64,000 bases of DNA from Curvularia sp. ZM96 (Eukaryota; Ascomycota; Dothideomycetes; Pleosporales; Pleosporaceae): assembly GCA_022457065.1 (NCBI GenBank), contig JAJGBQ010000007.1, positions 2,506,501-2,570,500 on the forward strand, read 5' to 3'. The position numbers and the translations under genes were made by a program. Under the pieces are notes generated by a model. That model saw nothing but the letters and a program-made list of their open reading frames with translations. It ran no database searches and was not told where the DNA came from. Below, piece after piece: positions 22,644-35,262 of this stretch (its first letter is position 1; every line of letters starts with the position of its first letter).

Positions 22644-24517
22644 ATGCTAAGCCATATATGCCTGATGCTCTGCGCAATCGCAGCGGTACATGCAACTGCT
22701 GTCCGGCGCGCATGCAAGGGAATTTCCTCTTTTTCGATCAATAACACGTCTAGCACAAGTACGCGTGCGTCTGCACTGGCAGAAAAGCGGGCTGGGTGGA
22801 TATACGGACCCTCAATTGCCGGAAATACGTCTTTTTACCCAACAGGTAGCATCGGTGGGCCTGTCACAAATGCAGTGTTGGAGAGCTTCAGCGCATTTCT
22901 GGATGTGATAGACCTGGATGTTGTTAATGATTCCAAAGCTTCCAAAGCCTCTATAGTCGCGGTATACTTCTCACATTACCAGTCCATAAAGAATCTCGTT
23001 AACACATCGTAGGCGGGCGGGTTGAAAACGATAGACGACTACGTGAAGCTGTACAATGGCCAGTGGCAAGAGTCAGCGCCCAGAGGGCTATACCCAGGAG
23101 TCTTGACAAACTACACAGACGATCTGTCCTTCTCCATGACACAGCTGTCTGAGAACCCATTTAGGATTTTTCGCGTTCCGAAGGACGCAAAACTGCCATT
23201 TACAGTGTCTAATGCCAACGCAATTACTGGCCAGTCATTAGAGTCCCTCCAGTCCGCTGGCCGTCTATTTCTTACTGATTTTCTGGACCAAAAGTACCAG
23301 CTCATGTCCCCTGGCAAGTATGGCGCAGCCTGTCAGGCATACTTTTACATCGACCAGATATCCCAGGACTTCCTACCCCTCGCCATAAAACCAAACCTGG
23401 AAGGTTCAGAACTTGTATACACGCCGCAGGACCTAGACAATGACTGGTTGCTGGCAAAGATGATGTTCAACTTGAACAACCTTTGGTACACACAGTGGTA
23501 CCACCTCGCAGCTACACATGCTGTGAGTGAAATTGTGTACCTGAGTGCTATCCGAACACTAAGCGACGAACATCCTATCATGGCCATTTTACATCGACGT
23601 AAGTTCTGTACTCTGACCCACAACTTAGAGTCATACTGATCGGAATCTATGCAGTGATGAAAGATGCCTGGGCATTCCGACCTGTAGCCGTTGAACGCCT
23701 GACTTATTCTGGTGGTCCGATTGATAAGCTTTTCCCTTGGACTGGCGCCCAAGCCGGAAACTACACTCACGCACTATATCATTCAGGAGAGGCCAGTGCT
23801 TTCCAGGCTAACTATTTTGGGCGTAACTTGGAGAAGCGAGGCTTGATCAACTCTACCTGCGGTCCCAAGATAAAGGATTTCCCTTTCTACCAAGATGCAT
23901 ACGTTATAAACGCCGAGATCCGCCGTTTCATGGAGACCCTGGTAAATTCATACTACAAAGACGTCATCGACATTGCAAAGGATACCGAGTTGCAGGCATG
24001 GGTCAAGGAAGCCATACCTGCTCAGATTGTGGACTTTCCTTCCTCAATCGACAACGCTGGTACTCTTATCGATGTCCTGACGCATATTGCTCACCTGGTA
24101 TCTATAGTTCACGGCACACTCAACTCGAATGCCCTGTTTGCTTCGTCTGGCTCACTACCCTTCCGTCCTTTTGCCTTTTACTCGCCCTTGCCGACGACTA
24201 AAGCTATCACGGACATCATGCCCTTCATGCCACAGGTAGAAGCGTCTATCGGCCAGATTGCTTTGACTGGAAATTTCAATAGACCTAGTTTTGTCAGTAG
24301 CAACGAAACGATAGTGCACATGTTTGACGACAGCGTCATGCTATCGAAGATGAACAAGGATGTGGGACAGGCAGAAGAGGTCTTCAGGCATGCGATGAAG
24401 AGACACAGTACTGTTGTAAGAAGCAGAACCTTTGGAAGAGATAAACTGTGTGGGGGCATGCCGTACTGCTGGACAACACTGGATCCAGACACGGCAGGTT
24501 ACTGGCTAACTGCCTGA
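22644..24517 (+). pseudogene. secreted lipoxygenase of the fungal manganese type, one in-frame stop
   Basis: Two exons, 22644-23598 and 23655-24517 (56-bp intron, GTAAGT...GCAG), giving 606 codons in one frame. Residues 1-18 look like a signal peptide. Metal ligands fit the fungal manganese-lipoxygenase pattern: H287-x4-H292 in the block beginning WYHLAATHAVSE, then H471-x3-N475 in HGTLN. The family oxygenates linoleic/linolenic acid to hydroperoxides and is secreted. Two oddities: TAG at 23010-23012 (codon 123), ahead of a conserved block (KTIDDYVKLYNGQW), and a C-terminal residue that is Ala, although the last ligand is usually Val or Ile. No GT-AG intron of normal size removes the stop. 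Everything downstream is open, so inactivation is recent, or the stop is an assembly or strain difference. Confidence 0.8.
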
Positions 24518-24934
24518 GACGCTACAAATTATTCAATGTAGTGTATTTGCACGTATTGCGACGATAGATGCACATTTGAATTTCTTTTGCTCTGCACAAT
24601 CACCTTTCTTAGTCGACGTGGAGCGTCAACGTGGTCGGGTCCAAAATATGACCATAACCACTCCAGGCTCTGCAGCGACAGGTGCACTTTTCTGCGCAGC
24701 CAAATTTTCAAAACCCTTGGGCAAGTCCAGATCGGAGACCAGTGCGTGTACCAATATGCTGCGTTGCAACCGTCCATAGACAAGAAAAAATGGTATACGC
24801 GGTACGATAGACAGAAGTACAATACAAGAGCAAAGTAGGCAAGTGAAAGATTTCCATTGTGTTATTACAAGTCCCCAACATGAAGCTGCATACCCGACTC
24901 GTGTCTTTGACGCTCATACTGGACCTTGTTTCAA
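24518..24934. other. intergenic, nothing recognised
   Basis: Convergent spacer between the lipoxygenase gene and the minus-strand gene that follows. Confidence 0.4.
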
Positions 24935-25426
24935 CTACAACAAAAGGACGAAAGGAATTGACACTGCTGCAGCTACCACGGAGAAGCAAGAACTAGCAAA
25001 GGGTTTCCATTTGAGCTTACCAGACATGCTCTGCTGTGCTGGAGCCGACAAACGGGGGATGTTGAAGTTGGTATTGTTGGAGAGACCCGTAGGTGTAGGA
25101 ACTGCAGCCAGACTTATGGTGTTATTAGAACGAGCTTCACTGCTTTGAATGCTCACAAGGATTGATTCTGGTGTGTTTTGGACGGTTGGAGTACATGGAG
25201 CTGAGGCTATTCCTAAGACGGGATTGCCTGTAGTAAGCACGGTGGAAGAGCTAGTCAACTGAATCACACCGGAGCCATGCAGATCTCCGAGGTGGAGTTC
25301 GACCTTTGCGTAATTTGGTGTGAAGAGTGGAAATTGACTCTCCTGAGCAGTCACTGATGCACTGGGCACGGTCAGCTGGGCCACGTCGAAAGAACGCAAG
25401 CCAGTAGAGCCGTTGACCGGCATCAT
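24935..25426 (-). CDS. putative GPI-anchored surface protein, probably partial
   Basis: Frame of 163 residues, rich in Ser, Thr, Val and Asn, with NxT/NxS sites. Its end is typical of a GPI-anchor signal: a short polar spacer, then a hydrophobic tail (FSVVAAAVSIPFVLLL) at the very C-terminus. There is no signal peptide at the N-terminus, so a first exon is probably missing. The frame continues upstream of the Met for about 25 codons to a possible acceptor (CCTCAG) near 25500, but I could not find a convincing first exon. Function unknown. Confidence 0.45.
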   Translation of the reverse strand: MMPVNGSTGLRSFDVAQLTVPSASVTAQESQFPLFTPNYAKVELHLGDLHGSGVIQLTSSSTVLTTGNPVLGIASAPCTPTVQNTPESILVSIQSSEARSNNTISLAAVPTPTGLSNNTNFNIPRLSAPAQQSMSGKLKWKPFASSCFSVVAAAVSIPFVLLL

Positions 25427-25668
25427 ATTGAGAAGATTGTCACTGATAGGAGACGGTGCGACGCGTGTGACGAGTCTGCAGTTTTCACAAGATTTGCTGA
25501 GGCACTACAGTTTTGGGTTGCAAGGAAGAGGTGCGCAAAAAGATAGTAAGTCCGCGTATTGGGGAGAGGAATGAGGGAATTCCGTGCAGAAAAAAGAGCT
25601 TCTAGCCTTGGTCTTTAGCGTAAGAGTGATTGCGACTCAGTGCCCATTTTAGTCTTTTGGCTTAGTTT

Positions 25669-28120
25669 ATGATCTTATCATGTATTTTGGTCTCCACCGG
25701 ATTGTTTTCGGCTCCCATGGCCGGAACGGGCCTCGCGAATACGCTACTTAAGGGCGACATCCCTAAAGATTTTCTACTCCAGAATAAAGCCATGTCTGCT
25801 GCGCAACCTCCAAACGCGCTCACCGCCTTCAGCGCGGATGCGTCTGCGGGTGCACAAGGGCCACAGTCTGCTGCACAACCTCCAAACGCGCCCACCGCCT
25901 TCAGCGCGGATGCGTCTGCGGGTGCACAAGGGCCACAGTCTGCTGCACAACCTCCAAACGCGCCCACCGCCTTCAGCGCGGATGCGTCTGCGGGTGCACA
26001 AGGGTCACAGTCTGCTGGCAATGGCGACAATAGCGAAGATGAGCCTATAGTACCTTACACTCCAACTCAGGCGCAAGTTGAGGGCTTAAGGATTTGGAGG
26101 TGGCCAAAAACGGCCTATTATAAAATCCTCAATGTTGAAGAGGATGCGCAGCAGCAACAAATTAGGCGAGCTTATCATCAGAGAGCGCTGTTGGTCCACC
26201 CAGATCAGAATAGAGACCAATTTGCAACTGAGGTTATGCAAAGTAAGTGGTGTTTCTGACAACCTCAAGAGATGCTAACACGAATTGCTAGGGATCATTA
26301 AGGCGTATGAGGTTTTGTCTGATGAGGCACAGCGTCGGGATTATAACAACAATGAGCTAAAGCGGTTGAAAGACCTAAACGAACTTGTTGAGAACAATAC
26401 TGGAGAGAGCTTCGCTCAAAACGCGTTTTCTGAAAATGGCAACGATGGCAACAATGGCGATGATGACGATAATGACGACGAGACTGGCCCTATAAGCCAG
26501 GACAAGAGAACCCTTATGAACCGTATAGGATATTTGTTTAAGCAGTATGCTCACGATCGAGACGAGAACAAGTACGAACAACTTGAGAGCTTAAGATTAC
26601 AAATGATGGCGCTCAATGAGATGGAGAATGGAACACGTGAGAGAAAAATTCCAATAACAACCCACACCCCTCCCCTAGTACCTCTATCCAGAAGGGCCGA
26701 AGCGCTACACGACCAACTCAACCAACTAGAGATTTTGAGCACATCTAACCCAAGCGGAACGGAGGCAGAGAGCCTGATGAATAAAATCAAAAGCGATCGG
26801 GAGAGTTTTGGAGAGCTTCTGGAAGATCTGGGACTTCCTTCCAGCTGGCTCTATGATATGCCACGCATGCCTTCTGCGGAACTTCGGCAATCCGGCGCTA
26901 GAAACAGGCAGACTGGCAATCCGCCCACGTCATCCGGTTCGAACGCCACAAACGGACAAGGCAGTAATCACGTAGTCGGCGACTATCGTCCCGGTGAGAC
27001 GACAGCTTCAGGCAAAAGGATCCTTGCGTACAGATCAGATACGAGTCCTGGTATACCTTTGCAGAAGTTGCAGAGTGGAAGCACGCAAATGGAAACGAAC
27101 GTAAATCCATTCAAGACAAGATTCTTAGTTGAGGAAACTCAATTACCAAACAAGATTTCACTACTTACCTGCGCGGAGGTAGGGTTGGAAGCTGCTTTGG
27201 CCTACATGGCGCGTCCCCCTAACGAAAAATTGGACTTGAAGCACGGCGCCGACGGTCGTAGTAGAGAACAAGGTTTTAGAATTGGTCGTATTTTAGGTGT
27301 CGCACAGGACAGAGAAAATGGTCAAAACACGAAACGTCCCTGGACGATTGTAATGTTCGAAATTGACGGCGGAACCGATATTACCAACCGCGCTGGAATG
27401 GAACGTATGCTAGGCAGCAGTTTATCGGATAGAATGATTGACAGTTTTCTCGAAAGCGTAAACCTACCGCCAGCTCCTCGTATACCAAAACAAGATCGTC
27501 TATTGCTCACTCAGGGCGAACAAAGCAGCTACAGGCAACCATATAACCTGAGACACCGTACGCAAAGGCCAAACTATCTGGAATCTCACGAATTCGATCC
27601 ACATCCCTATCCCCTTCCTAGTAGAGCGACAATGGATTTTTACAATAGTAATAGTGGTAGGAGCCAGAGATGGCAACACGAAAATCCTGTGATGGGATTG
27701 GATGCACACCCTGAACATTATAGCCATCTTCAACCTCGCCATTCAGTACGCAGCGCCCCGTCAGTGCAGGATGAATCGCATAGAAGGAATATTCGTTTTA
27801 GCGGCAGGGGAACGAATTGGCCACAACGAGAAGGTTCCACGATGGAATTGGATCCCCCTGTCGGATCTTCTAGATATAACCAGGCCCATAATCCAGGACC
27901 AATGCCAGCTCCAGTACCCAGGGCCACATCGGTGCAGTCTAACTCGGGCAGAAGTAATAATGAACCTCCACCTGCCATGACATCCAACAATCAAAGCCAG
28001 ACGAACGTTGCAGCGGGTAGTGAGGTTGTGACTCGAGCGACCTTAGACCAAACAATGGAAAGATTCGCAGCTTTGCTATTGGATGGCTTTCGCCAAAGCC
28101 TGCTACAGACACCCAATTAG
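25669..28120 (+). CDS. large J-domain (DnaJ/Hsp40-type) protein
   Basis: Two exons, 25669-26242 and 26292-28120 (49-bp intron with TGCTAAC branch point), 800 residues from the first Met. Alternative starts at 25717 (MAGTGL) and 25792 are equally possible. The J domain spans about 147-215, with YYKILNV and the essential HPD at 177-179 and IKAYEVLSDEAQRRDY at its end; the intron falls inside it. The family stimulates Hsp70 ATPase. N-terminal to it are three 24-residue repeats (SAAQPPNAPTAFSADASAGA...). C-terminal to it are an acidic stretch (DDDDNDDE), a helical part, and a long polar region with a more ordered block near 510-610 (RIGRILGVAQ, WTIVMFEIDGG). The C-terminal 200 residues look disordered. 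No cysteine-rich zinc domain, so it is a class C type. Client unknown. Confidence 0.85.
25795..26010 (+). repeat. coding minisatellite, three 72-bp units
   Basis: Three tandem units of 72 bp encode a 24-residue Ala/Pro/Ser-rich repeat in the J-domain protein. Units differ at a few bases (for example gcgctcacc against gcgcccacc). Length variation here would stay in frame. Confidence 0.9.
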
Positions 28121-30107
28121 GATGTATCGAAATTGGCAGCCGTTGCAAAATAGGGCGGGTCTCATGTAGTCGCGCTGATATTTTCTTCCTGGCTTCTTTC
28201 ACAGCACCTCCGTTCTATCTCGGCTCCTGCCGGGTCCACGACTTCAACAGCCCAGAATGCCGCCCGCTTCTGTGACACGAGCTACTTGATGCGTTCGGTG
28301 TTCTCTTCTTTTCTGTACCTTTTGTGCTTTTTCTTTCCGCTCTTCGACTTTCATCTGCGCCGTCGTTTTCTCATACTACTGTTTATCTGCCAGGATTTAG
28401 GCTACATAGAACGATACATAGAACAATTGGAATGCAACATATTAGTAGACTCAATGCGCCTCCCCAGCTGCCCATTACTGCTTTGTCTTTGTCTCTTAAC
28501 ATATGCTCATGCTGTTTGTGTTTACTTGTGTCAAGCTTATGACAGCTCTCAAGCATGACTATCCCGCGTGATTCATGTCTTACACAAGTAACTAGCTCCG
28601 CAGCAAGTTAATAAAGTAGGCCTGATCGCTATAATTATGAAACCCGCCAGAATTACTTGCACTTTTATTCGTTGTTGTCGGCTCATCGGATTTTTCTCTG
28701 CACAGTAACGGACGTCAACTAGGGTAGTCTGTGCAAGCGAACGAGGAGCCGTGAGATGCCGATGGGGAATCATTCAGCACTACGTAACAAATCCTCCCTG
28801 CCGTGCAGCAGGCCGGACGAGCATTCATCGTTTCTCTTTCACAGAACCCGCTTTCTAATTGGCTTGTCGCCATGCTGATGGACGGACTCGTTCTTCCATG
28901 TTCAACCATAAGTGCAGCAAGGTACAAAATAGATAAAAATATTAATTATGTTGAAGTGGCGTTGATACCTACTTCGCAGTCCGTATTTGGAAAGCCAAGT
29001 ACCCATTTATACGACATTATCATTTCTATATCAACACTTTATCATCAAACACATACACATCTATCTACAAGTCAGTGAACATCATTCCCTGTATGACCGA
29101 GGCTCATTTCATGTCTCTTTGGCATCTTCTTGATGACAGGTATTACGTGTTCAAAATCCTCCTCGATTAGAATTGAATCATGACGGCAAAAGAGCTAAAC
29201 GATAGTAGAGTTGAAAATGAAAGGTATCAGGAGCAGTGGTGGCTGGGCGCAACAACCTCATTACTCAGCCATTATACTCCTCTTGCTCCTATCTTAATTA
29301 GTCAATGATTACATTATCCAATAAGTAGCATGCAAAAACCCTAGGCTGCAGCAGACCAAGACCTTCTTAGCGCAATCTTGCATCCACAGCTTGAGCTGCA
29401 TATTGACGGCAAGACTTGCCATAATGAAATCGAAGAATAAGTAAACGATTGTAACCCGCTTCGTCTCTGCAAGCTCTCATTCGAAGTGGCTTTTAGAAAC
29501 CGGATCCCAGTGTGCTTTGTAGAAAAGGAACAAGCGAATTGGTTGAGTGACTACCTGACAGCGTGTGAGACGCTGGCGTACTAATAGAGTCTATGCCAAG
29601 ACTTAGTGGCTGAGAGGTGCCTGGAAGCAGCGAACTCCCTCTTCTAACACCCTTCATGTGGACAAGTGATTTTTCAGGGAAATATAGAAAGACCCTGCAA
29701 CATACAGTGGCCATGGCGCGGCTTCACCCTTCTCAATGGCCAGCAAGCATGGTCAAGTACTTGCTGCATATCGACTCCTCAGATGGCACCTGATATATTG
29801 ACTTTCAAGGTTGCAAGCTGTCTATCAGCAGCTTAGAAAGCTGATCTAGCGTATTATCAGCTGGAGCATCATCGTCTGGAGTCCCTGGGACCGGGTTAGG
29901 CGGCACATGAGGCAAAAAAGCAAGTCTATCTTCGGTATCTGCATTCAGGTCTCGGAGACCTAATAATGTTGCTAGCGCTGGCTATTTGCATACCCAATGA
30001 TATCTGTTGGAGCTGAGACAACTTTGAAAAAAGGGAATTTATTTAAGTGAGAGTATTGATCCGGAATCTCCGATCTATCAGATCAGTGAGACGATCAAAC
30101 TATATAC
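28121..30107. other. long gene-free stretch
   Basis: No gene, RNA or repeat that I can support. The short frames (up to 91 codons) have no recognisable domain. Confidence 0.45.
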
Positions 30108-30259
30108 CAGACCTGGCAACAATCAAGCCGGCTTGCAAGCCTATCAAGCCGAGCCGATCAAGCCAAGCCAAGCCAAGCCAATCCGACTGCTAGAGGTGAG
30201 TATCAAGCCAAGCCAAGCCGGAGGCTGAGCTTGGCTTGGCTTGATTGTTGCCAGCACTG
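30108..30259. mobile_element. hAT-type MITE, 152 bp
   Basis: Starts CAGACCTGGCAACAATC and ends GATTGTTGCCAGCACTG: imperfect inverted termini opening with CAG. It is flanked on both sides by CTATATAC (30100-30107 and 30260-30267), a perfect 8-bp target duplication fitting the hAT pattern nTnnnnAn. The interior is built of CAAGCC/GGCTTG repeats. The same family is at 41125-41572 and 41718-41865. Confidence 0.85.
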
Positions 30260-30859
30260 CTATATACTACTACTTGACTAGTCCATTCTGGGTGATTACA
30301 TAACCCTTGATCTTATCAGATTGACTGAGTTGATCAGATCCATAGATCTGATCAACGGATCCTGATTACTAACTCATGTCTATGGATCAGTTACTGCGAT
30401 AATATGTTACTTTAGCACCTGCGTCGCCCTTACCCTAAATCGCAGATTCTTTGCGGCACGGGGGGATTTGCGTGACGCAGGGGACATTAGAACTATTGAC
30501 AATTATCTGAAGTACTTCTAAAATATAAGTAAAAGGTAGTAGCACAGAGCCCACAGTTTCGAGCGACTATTGAGCTAGATGAAACCCCATCCACATACAG
30601 TAAACGAAAGTACGACGTTTGCAACGAACGATACGCTATCTACTTAAAAATCTCAGCGCTGTTGACAAGGATATGTTGCTTTTATCGGCCATGTGTATGG
30701 CCCCATGATAATCATATTGTGATCAATCATTTCAAAAATGTTTTTTACTTTTTCCAACTAGCTCTTGAGGTAACCAGAAGCAATCCAGGTTCTTCCCTCC
30801 ATCGAGGACAGTCTTTGTTTTTATATGTATGAGATTTTAACAATGTAACTGAACTATTT
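30260..30859. other. AT-rich intergenic stretch
   Basis: Contains a GATC-rich patch at about 30300-30400 (several GATCAGAT/TGATCAGAT words, partly palindromic). Nothing else recognised. Confidence 0.4.
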
Positions 30860-31766
30860 CTACAACTTCGCAGCAGTTCTTTTAGAATCACCGCCCTCAC
30901 TGTTAATTATGGCCATTTTCAGGTCGTCTACAAAGCCCAGTAGCCAGATGCAGCCTTCATCACTTGCTAGCCACCTTATTTCCTCCTCCGATCCAATGTC
31001 TGGTTCAAGCTTCCATGAACCATCGCTGAATGCCTTCTTCAAAGACAAGACATGTGCAAGGAGCTGTAGGCTGCGCCCTTGATCTGCTCGTAAGCATGCA
31101 ATTGCTGAGAGACTCATTGTTATCCTTCCCACTGTTCTCGAGGTTGAGCTTCCAGATCTCATCAGAAGGCCACCATATATATATAGGATGTTGAAATGTG
31201 CAAGGTCGGGATGAGCTCTTGCCAGCTTTCGCTCCATCTCCTTTTGCATCGGATAGTGAATGCGGTTCCACAACGATTGACCCTTCTTTCCAATGGTGGA
31301 GACGTCATCAGTCGCAGAATTGTAAGAACATCTTGTGTTAAGTGCCGATTGCACCTTTGGATGGAGTGATTCATAAAAGGCGACCAAGATATTGATGACT
31401 CTTGAAACCTAATTACGAGTTAGTACATGAGGGTGGTATCGGCAATCAAATTGAAGTAGTTACACCGATCACTGCAATGCCTCGCAACCCGATCTCTCGC
31501 ATAAATTCAGCGATCAGGATGCAATCTTCCTCCTTCATCGAATCCGTCACATGGTTATACAGTGCCGTCATTGATATTTCAGAATCAACAGCTATCGTCG
31601 TAGCTGTCATAAGGGAAAGCCATAACGGCCGACACAAGCCTTTCGACGCTGCCCTTTCTTCGAAATTTGCAAATAAAATAGAATATTCAAACAGAAATTT
31701 GTTATGACAAGATGACGAGGTCTTGGGGGTCAGCATATCCTTGAGCTGGGGTGATATACGTAACAT
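30860..31766 (-). CDS. AhpD-like (carboxymuconolactone decarboxylase-like) protein
   Basis: Two exons on the minus strand: 31464-31766 and 30860-31408. The 55-bp intron has a TACTAAC branch point and conserves frame. From Met 31766 the protein has 283 residues; the frame is open to a Met at 31832. I recognise the fungal family by its order of blocks: an N-terminal SSCHNKFLFEYSILFANFEE, then EFMREIGLRGIAVIGVSRVI with AFYESLHP, and a C-terminal block with IACLRADQG and RWLASDEGCIWLL. Family members belong to the AhpD-like fold; a catalytic CxxC of true AhpD is not obvious here, so peroxidase activity is doubtful and the biochemical role is unknown. The gene is intact and stands alone, with more than 600 bp free on both sides. 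Confidence 0.7.
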
Positions 31767-34700
31767 AGCTCGCGCTCGTGAAGAATGAGTGAAACAATAA
31801 AGATCAGAGCAGTATATCAACTTTTGGAACAAAGCAAGGTTGATACCAAATCGTACTATTGCCAGATATATGTATCATAAGATTCACTATGTGACGAAAG
31901 TCCAGGTAAGTCAGAACGATCTGCAAGTGTGCAGGATTAGCTAATGGATTGGTATGATGCTTTTGGTAATCGTCTAGTATTTTCGAGTCATGCTTTCCAT
32001 TATGCAAGAAACGACGCAGTCAATTACATGCAGGCTTTCCCTTTTCAAAATATACACGTGTTTTCACCTTACGCTATTTTCATCATGCTTAGCACAGCTA
32101 GAACTACCACTATCATTGATATTTGAACTTCTAGAACGTAAAACACAAAGAAGTCGGTGCTCCACTTTGGGTATTAGATAATTCCCATTATATATATGTA
32201 TATATAGAAGATGAAATAATGGAATGAGATAGAAAAATGGAAATTTACTGGGAAATGGTATTGCAACCAGAGCCTTGTTGCAAGCCATGACGAACGACGG
32301 TAACGAACTAGTGGATTTTCTGCGACTTTTCTTGCCTAGATGAGCTATCGCTTATGTGCCGCAATGAGTTACTTGCGTAGTCTACCCAGGGTTGCTTCAT
32401 ACTACTCGTGTTGCTGCTGTGTAGGTGAGACTGCAGGATCACGCGCGATAAGTCGCTCCTCTACGCGGGCTCCTAGAAAGCGAGAAGGGTGGCGTGAGCC
32501 TTCGGAACCCACTAGTCAGGCAGGTAACACCAAATACTCAGCTGACTCACCTTGGACTTCGCAGCAATGCCTTTACTGTACGCACGTGCTATACTGATAG
32601 AACGTGAAGTGGGTCCATCGACTAGCGCCAATCTTACTTTTGAGGGTGGACGGTGCAGCCTTGGCGGCCTTGTGCATGCCCAAACAGGAGTTGTCGCACG
32701 AGCAAACCTTAAATTGACTACACATAGGCGCACAATAAAGCATGCCATCGCCTGCAGCATTACCTGGAGCGAGACGACATATCGATAATTGTAGTGAGGT
32801 GCATGCTCTATACAAGCGTTTCTACGCGCCGTCGGTTCGAGAGCCTGTTTGGGCCGGAGAATTGATTGCAGCCTACTCAAACCACTCGTGATGACACGCA
32901 GTAGAAAGCCGAAAGCAGAACGCCATTGCAAGGCAGGTCGATGCATCGAGCCAATTAAGAAGAGTCAGTTCCCAATGACATCTAAAGAACAAATTTGGGT
33001 CAGCATCGCCTTCTCCACTGTCGCTGGCATTAGCCGTATCAAGGTTCACTATCTTTATCCTGGCCCGCACTGTTTGCTCAACAAGCCCAATGCTGACATC
33101 AGCTGTATGGCAGGTTTACTACTACAACTTCCAAGTGCTTACAGCGGCTAGAGGAGTGTGCTTTATGATGCAAATATCTGAACGTCACCCGAAAGCGCTC
33201 AGTTATGTATATGCAGACGTCGCTTCAGCGAGGGCTTCGATCATCGACTCTATTCCACGAATACTGTAACTAAATCTCACGCAACCTCAGTGCTGGGCTG
33301 TACTATGGTGATGCTGCTAGCCTAGTGAGCAAAAGCACAGGCAACGATGGGATCCCTCGACAGGTAGCTCATCACCGATGAACGTTCCGTACATAATAGA
33401 CATCATTAATGCATATTTGATATCATTAACATGTAACATGACGTGGATTTTCATTCTGGAAAAACTGAATGATGAGTCTTTTACTTTTCGCACAACCATT
33501 GTATTGCTTGAATAAGTTAGTCTCGCTGACATATGTACGTAAAAACTGATTGTTGGTTATTGAGAGGTTTACTTTCTCGTCTCTATGAGAAGAGAGGCGG
33601 CGTCCAAGTCAAGCTGTTCCTGTGAGACTGTTCTGCACAAATTTGGCCCTACGTTGCTACCAGTCTGCCTCTCTTATCTACCTACTTTCTGCTCTAGACT
33701 TCCATCCCATCATTTTAGCAGTCAGCCGGTCGGACGCTTTGGCGACGAAGCTGAGATTTTGCCCCGAACGGCTGCGACATGTTAATTGTACGAGGTTGTA
33801 AAATGTGTCATGATTTATCTTACGAGGTACTTGCTGCAAGAATATCAAGATTGCGCGCATATTTGTCTTCGTCCGGCTCTTCTCTGTTGGCCATAAGCAG
33901 AGACGGCCTCAGATGTTGCGGACTGTGGTGGAGATTGCGAATTGGTGGTATCAAGGCACTGTCACGGCAAGCCATCGCGGCACTGACCTTTGACAGATAG
34001 GAATTGAAGATGCTGGGCCAGCCTTTATAGGGCTTTCTGATGAATCCAGGACATGATGTCAGAGCATGCGTCGCTGGCCGCGCGGCAGTTGCCACCTGAC
34101 ATCCTGATCAAGCATGACTTTAGCTCTTACGTGGCATGCTGTAGCGACCAAAGGTAATTCCTTCGCTAGCCTGAGACGGAGAGTTCCCTCATGGTTCGAC
34201 ATCTACATTCATCCAAGACGCCACTAGCTTTAGGGGCAATACTGCTTGCTTACTATATTGCAGTGTGGTGCTAAGAACGGTAGTTGAGTTGAAACAGATC
34301 AGCTCCGCGTGTCGTCAACAGGTTCTCGTAGATACTTAAGAGCCACTGCGGCTATACATGGGCGAGTCATCATATGCTAGATTCAGCAGTACACATATCA
34401 CAAAATAGAACTGTGTTGATGAGCGCGAAACGGTATTGACATTTGTCGCTAGGTAGTTTGCTCATTATCAAGCTAGATCGCGAACATTTTGGATGCCATA
34501 CAACTCAACACCATGAAAACTTTACAACGGTAGGAGCTTTTTCCTGAAACTCTCTAAAATACGAGTAGCGAACGTACTACACTGTCTCAAACGAGCGGTC
34601 ACAAACCTGATAGATACCGCTATAACACCGAGACCATCACTGTGAATGACGCAACGCATGTGAGAATCTATTTCTTGTTGCCTACTGGCGAATGGCCTAC

Positions 34701-34843
34701 GTACAGGTGTGGGAAAAGCAAACAAGCAGTCGATCGACCGTAGATTCGCTGTCGAGCGAGCGTGCACACCTTACGAATTAAGCTTGACATCGCTAGAGCA
34801 GGATTCAACCGACCACATCTTATGTTCAAGGCACGAAGTCCAT
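31767..34843. other. long gene-poor stretch with one dispersed repeat
   Basis: No convincing gene. Frames of 60-144 codons occur, but the longest (32512-32946, minus) overlaps a repeat shared with 46.8-47.1 kb and has no domain. A (TATA)n-like patch lies at about 32190-32210. Confidence 0.45.
32650..32900 (-). repeat. dispersed repeat, copy 1
   Basis: The complement matches 46813-47062: shared runs include GTGTCATCACGAGTGG, GTGCGACAACTCCTGTT and GCCGCCAAGGCTGCACCGT in the same order. Internal stretches have diverged. No coding potential is shared, so it is probably a decayed transposon or MITE. Confidence 0.7.
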
Positions 34844-35262
34844 TTATCGATTGTCGAGCATTGCAGGCTTCGGATCAGACGTATAAACTCGCCCAACACT
34901 TGAAAGTCGTTTATCCCGTCTCCTGCTAGCCTTTTCCTCTTGAACAAGCAATTTCGTTGTTGGAGGTGGATAGTACCGGTTCTTATCAAGATTAAATTGT
35001 TGTGACCCTTGCAAAGCAAAGAAATACTTACAAGAGCAGCGCGATCTGGGGGTAGCCATGGCTCGCGGCCCGTTGCGTCTGTAGATACGCATTCGATGAT
35101 GCGGCCATTGCGTTGTGCCACAAAGTAAACATTCGCATCGTAGACGTCGCTAATCTTCTCTAACTTCGAGCATAGCGTTTTGATCAGTCTTCGATAGTTG
35201 TTGTTCGCAGCTCTTCTAGCCCTGGTATGTGCCAATTTCGGAGCCTGATGCTGAGACGCCAT
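34844..35262 (-). CDS. small MADS-box-like protein
   Basis: Two exons, 35032-35262 and 34844-34981 (50-bp intron, GTAAGT...GATAAG), giving 122 residues. The Met at 35262 is chosen because it starts the conserved part; the frame runs open to 35373. The order of features resembles the fungal SRF-type/MADS-like proteins: a basic helix (THTRARRAANNNYRRLIKTL), a DANVYFVAQRNGRIIECVSTD strand block, then WLPPDRAAL joined by splicing to NRYYPPP. That the intron joins PPDRAAL to YYPPP in frame, as in relatives, supports the model. MADS domains bind DNA as dimers. Here the protein is short and without an activation domain, so its role is open. I am fairly sure of the gene and less sure of the family. 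Confidence 0.6.

Noticed and set aside
32512..32946. 144-codon minus-strand frame
   Set aside because: It coincides with a dispersed repeat whose second copy at 46.8 kb does not keep the frame.
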